Below are positions 37,969 through 45,239 of a stretch of 64,000 bases of DNA, piece by piece. The first letter of the stretch is position 1, and every line of letters begins with the position of its first letter. Below the pieces are notes generated by a model, which ran no database searches, was not told the DNA's origin, and was given only the letters and a program-made list of their open reading frames with translations. The stretch covers positions 620,001-684,000 of the forward strand of contig CAWBUQ010000001.1 of NCBI GenBank assembly GCA_963791995.1. The letters are read 5' to 3'. This stretch comes from Bog-473 sp963791995. Its GTDB lineage: Bacteria; Actinomycetota; Acidimicrobiia; Acidimicrobiales; RAAP-2. A program made the translations under genes and the position numbers.

Positions 37969-39654
37969 TCAGGCCAGAGCCCGGCGGACCGCCTCGTTGA
38001 TCGCGTCGTGGACAGCGACGTTCTGCGACCGTCCCGGCACCGAGACGCGAATGAGCGCAGGGCCGCGGTGGCGTGCCGGCGCCGTGGCGGCCAGCGCGGC
38101 CTCGAGGTCCGAGGGCGTGGCGGCTTCGTGGGAGTCGAGCCCGAACCCACGGGCGACGGCGACCACGTCGCTGGTGGGCGGGGTGCCGAAGAGGCTCTCG
38201 AACGTCGTCGCGTCGAGCGCGCGGCCTGGGGCAGGAAGGAGAAGATGCCTCCCCCGCCGTTGTCCACGACGACCAGGGTGCACGGCACCGCCGGCAGGTT
38301 CACCAGCCCCGAGACGTCGTGGAGGAAGGTCAGGTCCCCGAGGAGGGCGATCACGCGGCGGCCCTTCTGCGACGACGAGCCGGCGGCGACGCCCAGGGAG
38401 GTCGAGACGACACCGTCGATCCCGTTGGCACCGCGGTTCGCCACCACCCTCGGTGGCACCGCCTCGGGCGCGGCGTACCACTCGAGGTCGCGGATGGGCA
38501 TGGATGCCGAGGTGACGAGGGTGGCGCCCTCCTGCGCCGCGTGGTGGAAGAGCGTGCGGGCAACCAGCGGCTCGCTGAGCCCGTCCTCGAGCACGGCGAC
38601 GATGGCGCGCCTGCGCGCCCGCCTCGCGGGCACGCCAACCTTCGAGCCATGCCGGCTCGCATCCGCTCGCCCGCCCGGCGACGGCCGCCTCGAGCCACGC
38701 GTCGATCGGGCTGTGGTGGAACTCCGTCGCCACCCGCAGGGGATCGGCCCATTCCCGGTAGGGGTCGACGACGATCACCCGCGCCCCCGCGCTCGCCGCG
38801 TCGGACACGTAGTCGCCGAGGGCACGGGAGAGCCACGGGGTCCCCAGGAGCACGACGCACTCGGGAACGGGCGGCCCCGTGCGCGCGATGGCGTCGGCGG
38901 CACCGATGGTTCCCGTCACCCGGCAGCCCGACAGCGGGTCGGCGAGCACGGGCCAGCCGAGGCGGTCCCCGAGGGCCAAGACCCTGGCCGGATCGAGCCG
39001 GTGCGGCGTGGTGGCGCCGACCACGATCACGCCGCGGCCCACTAGTGGTGCTGGTGCCGCAGACGACACGACCTCCTCGCCCGGCTCGCCGACCGAGGGA
39101 CCCAGCCGAGGAGGCAGGGGGTCGGCGTCGCCGGTCAAGGGTTCGCGGAATGCGAGGTTGAGGTGGACGGGCCCAGGGCCGCGCGGTCCGTGCACCGCCT
39201 CGGCGAAAGCGCGCACGGCAAGTGGCCGCCACGTCGCGTGCTGCTCGGCCATCGGGACCCCCGGCGCGACGGCCCAACGCGTGGCCGCCCCGTAGAGCCC
39301 CACCTGCTCGATCGTCTGTGACGCCCCGGTGTGGTGCAGCTCGGGCGGGCGGTCCGCCGTGCACACGATCAGCGGCACCCGGGCGTGGTGTGCCTCGACG
39401 ACAGCCGGGTGCAGCTCGGCCGCAGCGGTGCCGCTCGTGACGCACACGATCGTCGGCCGCCCCGTCGCCATGGCCAGCCCGAGGGCGTAGAAGCCGGCGC
39501 TGCGCTCGTCGAGCCGCACGTGCGCTCTCAGGCGGGCGGCGAGGGCGAGGGCGAGGGGCGTCGAACGCGACCCGGGGCAGATGACGGCGTCGCTCACGCC
39601 GAGGCGCGTCCATTCGTCGACGAGGGTTGCGCTGAAGGTGGCCTGTACGCTCAC
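37969..39654 (-). CDS. menD: SEPHCHC synthase MenD, two compensating indels
   Basis: MenD is the ThDP enzyme that adds 2-oxoglutarate to isochorismate in menaquinone synthesis. The N-terminal part shows VDEWTRLGVSDAVICPGSRSTPLALAL, SAGFYALGLA, CVTSGTAAAELHPAVVEAHH and ADRPPELHHTGASQTIEQ. One extra base near 38605 shifts frame into VLEDGLSEPLVARTLFH and the ThDP region GDLTFLHDVSGLVNL and VVDNGGGGIFSFLPQAA; a -1 or +2 change near 38221 restores frame for LDATTFESLFGTPP. GTG 39654 is the likely start (VSVQATF); GTG 39666 is possible. Confidence 0.88.
   Translation of the reverse strand: MSVQATFSATLVDEWTRLGVSDAVICPGSRSTPLALALAARLRAHVRLDERSAGFYALGLAMATGRPTIVCVTSGTAAAELHPAVVEAHHARVPLIVCTADRPPELHHTGASQTIEQVGLYGAATRWAVAPGVPMAEQHATWRPLAVRAFAEAVHGPRGPGPVHLNLAFREPLTGDADPLPPRLGPSVGEPGEEVVSSAAPAPLVGRGVIVVGATTPHRLDPARVLALGDRLGWPVLADPLSGCRVTGTIGAADAIARTGPPVPECVVLLGTPWLSRALGDYVSDAASAGARVIVVDPYREWADPLRVATEFHHSPIDAWLEAAVAGRASGCEPAWLEGWRAREAGAQARHRRRARGRAQRAAGCPHALPPRGAGGRHPRHLGIHAHPRPRVVRRARGGATEGGGEPRCQRDRRCRLDLPGRRRRLVVAEGPPRDRPPRGPDLPPRRLGAGEPAGGAVHPGRRGQRRGRHLLLPAPGRALDATTFESLFGTPPTSDVVAVARGFGLDSHEAATPSDLEAALAATAPARHRGPALIRVSVPGRSQNVAVHDAINEAVRRALA
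39646..39651 (+). promoter_or_regulatory. -10 element of leaderless menH, inside menD
   Basis: TACGCT ends eight bases before GTG 39660 of menH. It lies within the first codons of the divergent menD, so the two genes share the few bases around 39654-39660. Confidence 0.5.
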
Positions 39655-39659
39655 CCGCC

Positions 39660-40464
39660 GTGGCACTCCCGGTGGAACGACGGGGCGACGGCCCGCCCCT
39701 CGTGCTGCTGCACGGGTTCAGCCAGACGGCGCGTCTGTGGGGTCGCTTCGGTGATCTGCTGGCCCGGTCGCACTCGCTGCTGGCCCTCGACCTGCCCGGT
39801 CACGCCGGCGCGGACTCGGTGCGCGGCGACCTGACCGAGACCGCACGCCTCGTGGCCGACACGGTTCGGGCGACCATCGGCACTGAGCGGTGCGACCTGC
39901 TCGGGTACTCCCTCGGTGCACGCGTGGCCTTGCACGTCGGAACAAGAACGGACCTCGCACTGGGTCACCTGGTGCTCATCGGTGGCACGGCAGGACTCGA
40001 GGACCAGGCGGACGCGGGCTCGACGACGACAAGCCGACGAGGCCATGGCGGACGACCTGGAGGCCTCGGGTGACGTGGCCGCGTTCGTCGACCGTTGGCT
40101 CGCCGGACCGATGTTCCGCCGTCTGGCCGCCACGGACGGCGCCGGACGAGCGGAGCGCCGTCGCAACAGCGCCGCCGGCCTGGCCTCGAGCCTGCGACTG
40201 TGCGGCACCGGGACCCAGGAGCCACTCTGGGAACGCCTGCGCACGCTGGCCACGCCCCTGCTGGCGCTGGCCGGCGCCGACGACAGCCGTTTCGCCGCCC
40301 ACGCCGTGCGCATGGCCTCGCTGGCCCCCGCCGGAGCCGCCTCGCTGCTCCCCGGTGGCGGCCACGCCGCGCACCTGGCCCAGCCGGACCAGGCCTTCCG
40401 GCTGGTCCATCACTGGCTCACCGCGGTGGACGCGGCGGGCCCGGTCGGCGCCGCTGCTCCATAG
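39660..40464 (+). CDS. menH: alpha/beta hydrolase, probable MenH, one frameshift
   Basis: MenH eliminates pyruvate from the MenD product. The protein shows VLLHGFSQTARLWGRF, LLALDLPGHAGAD and the nucleophile elbow DLLGYSLGARVAL, then VLIGGTAGLED; one extra G near 40017 shifts frame into RQADEAMADDLEASGDVAAFVDRW, LLALAGADDSRF (acid) and PGGGHAAHLAQPD (catalytic His). About 267 residues. Context beside menD, menA and menE decides the name; as a generic hydrolase fold the assignment rests partly on that. Confidence 0.8.
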
Positions 40465-40483
40465 GCCGGGGTCCGGCGCCCGG

Positions 40484-41467
40484 TCACAGGAGCAGCCCGA
40501 CCGTCAAGAGCGCGCCCACGGCCAGCTGCAGGCGGGCGGTCGACCCGAGCATCGGGAGCAGCGCCCTGCCCTCCTGGTCGCCGAGCGCCAGGCTCACCGG
40601 AACGATGGCCAGCGGTGCCGCGAGGACCGCGAGGAGGGACCACGCCCGGTACCCGTGGAGGACCCCGACGGCCAGCGCGGCCGCCATCAGGGTGGCGCAG
40701 TAGAAGATGCCCGCACCGCGCCGCCCGAGCCGGACGGCCAGTGTCTTCTTGTGAGCCACGACGTCGGTGGCGATGTCGCGCAGGTTGTTCGCCTCGAGCA
40801 GGGCCGCGGCCAGCAGCCCGAGGGGCACGCCGGCCCACAGGGCGAGGCCCCAGTCGAAGTCGTAGGCGAACTGGTGTCCGGCCACGGTGATCACGAACGG
40901 GGCGTGCTGCACGTAGGCGGAACCGGCCGTCGCCACCAGACCGAAGAACACGAAGACGAAGACCTCGCCGAACCCGAGATACCCATACGGCTTCGGACCG
41001 CCGGTGTAGGCCCACCCGGCGAGCCCGCAGAGCAGGCCGACGGGGACGAACCACCACGTGACGCGGGCGGCCAGCACCAGCCCGGCCAAGCCCGCCACCC
41101 CGAACGCGAGCAGGGCGGCGATCTTGACCTCCCGCACGGTGGCGAGCTTGCCGGCCACCAGGCGAACGGGACCGACCCGCTGTTCGTCGGTCCCGCGCAC
41201 GCCGTCGGCGTAGTCGTTGACGAAGTTGGTCCCGACCTGAATCCCGAGTGCCACCACGAGGGCCAACACGGCGTTGAGCCATGAGATCCGCCGATCGAAC
41301 CCGCTGCAGAGGGCCGCATGGCACGAGCTCGACAGCGCGGGCGTGGTCACGACGAGGCGGCCACTCGAGAGGTAGCCGGCGGCCGTGCCGACCACCACGG
41401 GGACGACGGCGGCGGGGAGTGTGCGCGGGCGCGCACCCGCGACCCACACCTTGAGAGGCGGGCTCAC
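40484..41467 (-). CDS. menA: DHNA octaprenyltransferase
   Basis: MenA attaches the prenyl chain to 1,4-dihydroxy-2-naphthoate at the membrane. The 327-residue protein begins VWVAGARPRTLPAAVVPVVVGTA and carries the two Asp-rich prenyl-binding motifs TNFVNDYADGVRGTD and EANNLRDIATD of UbiA-family enzymes. Eight or so hydrophobic segments are visible. I use GTG 41467, just before the conserved PPLKVWVAGARPRTLP; the open frame continues upstream only as Arg/Ala-rich shadow. Confidence 0.93.
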   Translation of the reverse strand: MSPPLKVWVAGARPRTLPAAVVPVVVGTAAGYLSSGRLVVTTPALSSSCHAALCSGFDRRISWLNAVLALVVALGIQVGTNFVNDYADGVRGTDEQRVGPVRLVAGKLATVREVKIAALLAFGVAGLAGLVLAARVTWWFVPVGLLCGLAGWAYTGGPKPYGYLGFGEVFVFVFFGLVATAGSAYVQHAPFVITVAGHQFAYDFDWGLALWAGVPLGLLAAALLEANNLRDIATDVVAHKKTLAVRLGRRGAGIFYCATLMAAALAVGVLHGYRAWSLLAVLAAPLAIVPVSLALGDQEGRALLPMLGSTARLQLAVGALLTVGLLL

Positions 41468-41575
41468 CTGGTACGCGTCTGGCGCAGGCCGGCACCGTGC
41501 ACCTGCCGCGCCGGTCCGGGCACCTCGAGATCGCGCATGGCGCGTGTCCCGGCGACCTGGCTGTGCACGGCGTCC

Positions 41576-41581
41576 TACGCT
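41576..41581 (+). promoter_or_regulatory. -10 element of leaderless menE
   Basis: TACGCT ends seven bases before GTG 41589, the preferred menE start, and no Shine-Dalgarno sequence is present. Confidence 0.55.
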
Positions 41582-41588
41582 ACTGCCG

Positions 41589-42755
41589 GTGCCCGAGCTC
41601 GTCGCACTCGACCTCCCCGGTGGCATGGGCTTCGTCGATGCGCTCCGCGCCATCTGGGACACCGGCGACGCCGCGGCACCCCTCGACCCGCGACTGCCCG
41701 GCGTGGCGCGCCGGGCCATGCTCGACGCCCTGCGACCGAGCCGCATCGTGGGTTCCGACGGCGAGCAGCACGCCCTGGCCGACGGTCAGCCCGTCGAGGA
41801 GGGCGACGCGCTCGTCGTCACCACCTCTGGCACCTCGGGTCAGCCCAAAGGGGTCGTGCTCACCCACCAGGCCGTCGTCGCTTCGGCGCGGGCCACCACC
41901 GCGAGGCTGGGTCTCGACCCCACCCGCCACACGTGGCTGGCCTGCTTGCCCCTGGCGCACATCGGCGGACTGTCGGTGGTGACACGTGCCATCCTCACCG
42001 ACACGGCCGTCCTCGTCCTGCCCGGTTTCGAGGCGGACACCGTCGAGGCCATGGGACGGACGGGGCGTGCGTCGCACGTCGCCCTGGTGGCAACCGCTCT
42101 GGGGCGCCTCGACCCGTCGGTGTTCGAGTGCATCCTGGTCGGCGGGAGCAAGCCACCCGACGCGCTGCCACCCAATGTCGTCTCCACCTACGGCATGACC
42201 GAGACGGGCTCAGGCGTCGTCTACGACGGGCACCCGCTCGACGGCGTCGAGCTGGCGCTGCGGGCGATCGACGACCGCGACGCGCAGGGCGGTGAGCTGC
42301 TCGTGCGGGCGCCCATGTTGTTCCGCTGCTACCGCGACGGCAGCGACGGGCGCGTCAGGGGTCCCGACGGTGCGGAGGACTGGTTCGCCACCGGCGACGC
42401 CGGTCACCTCGACGCCGACGGCACACTCACGGTCTCGGGCCGCATCGACGACGTCATCACCACCGGTGCCGAGAAGGTGTGGCCCGATCTCGTCGAACGC
42501 GCCCTCATCGCGCACCCGGGGGTGTCGGAGGTCGCGGTGTGGAAGCGCGCCGACCCCGAGTGGGGCGAGCGTGTGGTCGCCTGGGTCGTGCCCGCCGACA
42601 GCGCCCCCTCGCTCGACGAGCTACGGGTGATCGTGGCCGAGGCCATCGCGCCGTGGGCGGCCCCCAAGGAGTTGGTGATCGTCGACGACCTCCCCCGCAC
42701 GGCTGCCGGCAAGGTGCGGCGGCGGGAGCTCGACGCCGGTCGCGCTCACCCCTAG
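41589..42755 (+). CDS. menE: O-succinylbenzoate-CoA ligase MenE
   Basis: MenE activates o-succinylbenzoate in menaquinone synthesis. The 388-residue adenylating enzyme has the P-loop VVTTSGTSGQPKGVVLTHQA, CLPLAHIGGLSV, STYGMTETGSG, DWFATGDAGHLD, SGRIDDVITTGAEKVWP and the C-terminal catalytic Lys in PRTAAGKVRRREL. It is about 100 residues shorter than typical acyl-CoA ligases, as is common for actinobacterial MenE. It is opposite menA and its 3' end overlaps the end of the ECF sigma gene frame. Confidence 0.9.
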   Translation: MPELVALDLPGGMGFVDALRAIWDTGDAAAPLDPRLPGVARRAMLDALRPSRIVGSDGEQHALADGQPVEEGDALVVTTSGTSGQPKGVVLTHQAVVASARATTARLGLDPTRHTWLACLPLAHIGGLSVVTRAILTDTAVLVLPGFEADTVEAMGRTGRASHVALVATALGRLDPSVFECILVGGSKPPDALPPNVVSTYGMTETGSGVVYDGHPLDGVELALRAIDDRDAQGGELLVRAPMLFRCYRDGSDGRVRGPDGAEDWFATGDAGHLDADGTLTVSGRIDDVITTGAEKVWPDLVERALIAHPGVSEVAVWKRADPEWGERVVAWVVPADSAPSLDELRVIVAEAIAPWAAPKELVIVDDLPRTAAGKVRRRELDAGRAHP

Positions 42756-43688
42756 GACGATCCCGTCCGACCCGTAGCCGGTGCCGGGCACCGCGCCGGG
42801 CCCGACACCGACGTGGCCGCGCAGGTGAGCAAGCTTGTCGGGGTTCGTCACGGCCCGGACGCCCACGATGAGGCCGTCCATGATGTCGAGCACGAGCGCC
42901 ATCGCCACCGCGTCGCCCCGTACGAAGACGGTGGCGGGTTGGCCGTTGAGCACGGTCGCCACGGGGAAGCCCTGGTTCTTCTTGGCCACGTGGATCAAGA
43001 ACCGCGAGCTGCGGTGTGGCCCGACCACCGGCCGCACCGCCGCGCGCACCTTGCCGCCCCCGTCGGTCCACACGACGACGTCCTCGGCGAGCATGGACAG
43101 CAGCCCGCTCAGATCACCCGTGGCACACGCGGCAAGGAAGCGGTCGGTGAGCTCGCGCCCGTGCCGCAGGTCCGCATCGAAGCGCTGGCGGCGCTCCTCG
43201 ACGTGGCGGCGCGCGCGTGCGCCGAGCTGACGACAGGCTGCAGGTGACCGGTTGAGCGAGCGCGCCACCTCCTCGAATGAGTAGCCGAAGACGTCGTGCA
43301 ACAAGTAGGCCGCGCGCTCGAGCGGCGTCAGCTCCTCGAGGAGGACCAAGAAGGCGAGGGAGAGCGAATCGGCCTGCTCGGCCGCCGAGGTGTCGTCCAC
43401 GACGACGGGTTCGGGCAGCCACGGCCCGGCGTAGGTTTCCCGCCGGGCCCGCGCCGAGTCGAGCTGGTCGAGACAGAGGCGCGTCACGACCGTCACGAGG
43501 TAGGCCCGCACCGAACGCACCGGCTCTTCGCCGCGCCGCAGCCAGCGCACACACGCGTCTTGGACGACGTCCTCGGCATCGGTGGCGCTGCCCAGCATGC
43601 GATAGGCGATGCCGAACAACAGCGGGCGCCACTCCTCGAACGCGGCGGCGTCTGCGTCGAGGTCAGGCATCAGGCATCGGCACGGCAT
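42621..43688 (-). CDS. ECF41-type sigma factor with SnoaL-like C-terminus
   Basis: An extracytoplasmic-function sigma factor. Region 2 shows FGIAYRMLGSATDAEDVVQDACVRWL, region 4 shows LTPLERAAYLLHDVFGYSFEEVARSLNRSPAACRQLGARAR, and a C-terminal SnoaL-like domain follows (TGDLSGLLSMLAEDVVVWTDGG), the ECF41/SigJ layout where this domain replaces an anti-sigma factor. The conserved part ends at NPDKLAHLRGHVG; the last 50-odd residues are antisense to menE and probably not real. ATG 43688 overlaps the upstream stop as TGATG; 43670 is an alternative. Confidence 0.88.
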   Translation of the reverse strand: MPCRCLMPDLDADAAAFEEWRPLLFGIAYRMLGSATDAEDVVQDACVRWLRRGEEPVRSVRAYLVTVVTRLCLDQLDSARARRETYAGPWLPEPVVVDDTSAAEQADSLSLAFLVLLEELTPLERAAYLLHDVFGYSFEEVARSLNRSPAACRQLGARARRHVEERRQRFDADLRHGRELTDRFLAACATGDLSGLLSMLAEDVVVWTDGGGKVRAAVRPVVGPHRSSRFLIHVAKKNQGFPVATVLNGQPATVFVRGDAVAMALVLDIMDGLIVGVRAVTNPDKLAHLRGHVGVGPGAVPGTGYGSDGIVLGVSATGVELPPPHLAGSRAGEVVDDHQLLGGRPRRDGLGHDHP

Positions 43689-44266
43689 CAGGCGACGCTG
43701 GTCGCCTCGGCGCCCGGTGGGATCTCACAGCGGTCAGCGAAGCCCTGGCTGCGCAGACCCAGCCCGGCATTGAAGCGAGAGCGGAAGTTCTCGAGTGCCA
43801 CCCAGGCGGCGAGCTCGACGAACTCCGCATCGCTCAGGTGGGCGCGGATCCGGTCGGCCAGCTCGTCGGAGACCTCCGCCGGGCACCCCGTCGCGACCTC
43901 CGCGTACTCGAGGACGGCGCGCTCGCGCTCGTCGAAGAGCTCGCTGGTGCGCCATTGAGCGGCGGCTCGCACCTTGGCCGGGTCGATCCCGTCGTGCATC
44001 CCCTCGTAGTACCCGTAGTCGATGCACCACGAACAGCCGATGCGGGCGCTGACCGCCTGGATCGCCAGCCAGCGCAGGGTCGGATCGAGCTTCTTCCACC
44101 CATGCTGCACCGCGGTCTCCAGGCCGCCCATGGCGACGAGCACGCCGTCGTGGTGCGCCGCCGCCGCGGTGGGCTCGACCATCTGGCCGAAGCGGCGCTT
44201 CGTGTAGCTGCTGGCGAGGCGGCCCACGACGCTGCTGGGTTCTTCGAGCAATGGGACATGGGCCAT
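43688..44266 (-). CDS. carboxymuconolactone decarboxylase/AhpD-like protein
   Basis: A 192-residue protein of the CMD/AhpD-like fold. The redox-active pair lies in IGCSWCIDYGYYEG (CxxC), within the usual helical bundle region, and WRTSELFDERERAVLEYAEV follows. ATG 44266 is preferred since GAGGAGG lies six bases upstream. CMD-type proteins are frequent partners of ECF41 sigma factors; here the two genes overlap (TGATG) and share the promoter at 44314-44340. A role in peroxide or redox defence is inferred, not shown. Confidence 0.85.
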   Translation of the reverse strand: MAHVPLLEEPSSVVGRLASSYTKRRFGQMVEPTAAAAHHDGVLVAMGGLETAVQHGWKKLDPTLRWLAIQAVSARIGCSWCIDYGYYEGMHDGIDPAKVRAAAQWRTSELFDERERAVLEYAEVATGCPAEVSDELADRIRAHLSDAEFVELAAWVALENFRSRFNAGLGLRSQGFADRCEIPPGAEATSVA

Positions 44267-44313
44267 GGTCATCCTCCTCGTGGGGTCGTGCATCCGTCCC
44301 CGTCACCCCATCA

Positions 44314-44340
44314 GACGGGACGTGCCTGGCGTGTGTGACA
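44314..44340 (-). promoter_or_regulatory. ECF41-type promoter, autoregulatory
   Basis: On the minus strand TGTCACA (44340-44334) is followed by exactly 16 bases and CGTC (44317-44314), the promoter signature reported for ECF41 sigma factors. It lies about 50 bases before the CMD-type gene, whose partner downstream is the ECF41 sigma factor itself, so positive autoregulation is expected. Confidence 0.8.
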
Positions 44341-44361
44341 TGACCGGCGTCCCCCGGCGCC

Positions 44362-45135
44362 TCAGCCCACCCCGCCCGAGGGCTGCATCGTCGTACCGCC
44401 GTCGACGACGAGCGTCTGCCCGGTCACCCACGACGACGCCTCCGAGGCCAAGAAGAGCGCGGCGGTGGCGATGTCGTCGGGGAGGCCGAGGCGGCGGAGC
44501 GGGACATGGGCGGCGATGCGGTCCTCCCCCGCTCCCTCCCACAGAGCGGCCGCCAGCTTCGTCTTGACCAGGCCCGGAGCCAGGGCATTGACCCGGACGT
44601 CGGGTGCCAGCTCGTAGGACAGCTGGCGCGTGATGTGCAGCACCGCCGCCTTCGTCACGTTGTACCACCCGATGTTGGGCTCGACCCCGAGTCCTCCGAC
44701 CGAGGCCATGTTGATCACCGAGCCGCGCAGGCCCGCCTTGACGGCGGCGGCGGTCCAGCTGAGCACCGAGAGCTGGTTGACCTCGAACGTCTTCTGGGCA
44801 CGCTCGAGGTCGATGTCGAGCATCGGGCCGAAGTAGGGGTTGGTCCCGGCGTTGTTCACCAGGATGTCGAGGCCGCCGAAACGCGCCACCGTGTCGGCAA
44901 CGCACCCTGTGGCGTCCTCGGGTTTGCCCACGTGGGCGGCACGCCACCCGACGCGAGCCTGGGGCGCTCCGCCCGCGACCAGTCCTTCCACCGCGGATGC
45001 CAGGTCCTCGGCCTTGCGGGACGAGATCATCACGTTGGCCCCTGCCTCGGCGAAGCGCGCTGCGATGGCCAGGCCGATCCCGCGGCTGCCGCCGGTGACC
45101 AGCGCCGTCTTCCCTCTCAGCTCGAGCTCCATCAT
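44362..45135 (-). CDS. SDR-family oxidoreductase
   Basis: A 257-residue classical short-chain dehydrogenase/reductase. The cofactor motif is LVTGGSRGIGLAIA, then ILVNNAGTNPYFG, the catalytic Ser in NMASVGG and YxxxK in GWYNVTKAAV, and a C-terminal LVVDGGTTMQ. SSRKAE after the second strand suggests NADP preference. The substrate is unknown. The ATG is one of two adjacent (ATGATG), and the gene ends 22 bases before the ECF41 promoter motif. Confidence 0.88.
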   Translation of the reverse strand: MMELELRGKTALVTGGSRGIGLAIAARFAEAGANVMISSRKAEDLASAVEGLVAGGAPQARVGWRAAHVGKPEDATGCVADTVARFGGLDILVNNAGTNPYFGPMLDIDLERAQKTFEVNQLSVLSWTAAAVKAGLRGSVINMASVGGLGVEPNIGWYNVTKAAVLHITRQLSYELAPDVRVNALAPGLVKTKLAAALWEGAGEDRIAAHVPLRRLGLPDDIATAALFLASEASSWVTGQTLVVDGGTTMQPSGGVG

Positions 45136-45226
45136 CGGAGCCTTGCACGGGCGACGGGCGGGCGACGGGCGGCGAGGCCACGGGGCGACGGCGCGGTGGG
45201 TGCAATGGGTGCGGCGGGGGGCGCCC

Positions 45227-45232
45227 TAGCAT
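45227..45232 (+). promoter_or_regulatory. -10 element of the leaderless DUF255 gene
   Basis: TAGCAT ends seven bases before GTG 45240; no Shine-Dalgarno sequence is present. Confidence 0.55.
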
Positions 45233-45239
45233 CCCTCTG

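Noticed and set aside
42621..42780. A C-terminal extension of the ECF41 sigma factor beyond the SnoaL domain
   Set aside because: The last 50-odd residues are antisense to the end of menE and lack family resemblance; the conserved part ends at NPDKLAHLRGHVG, so a missed stop or indel is likely.
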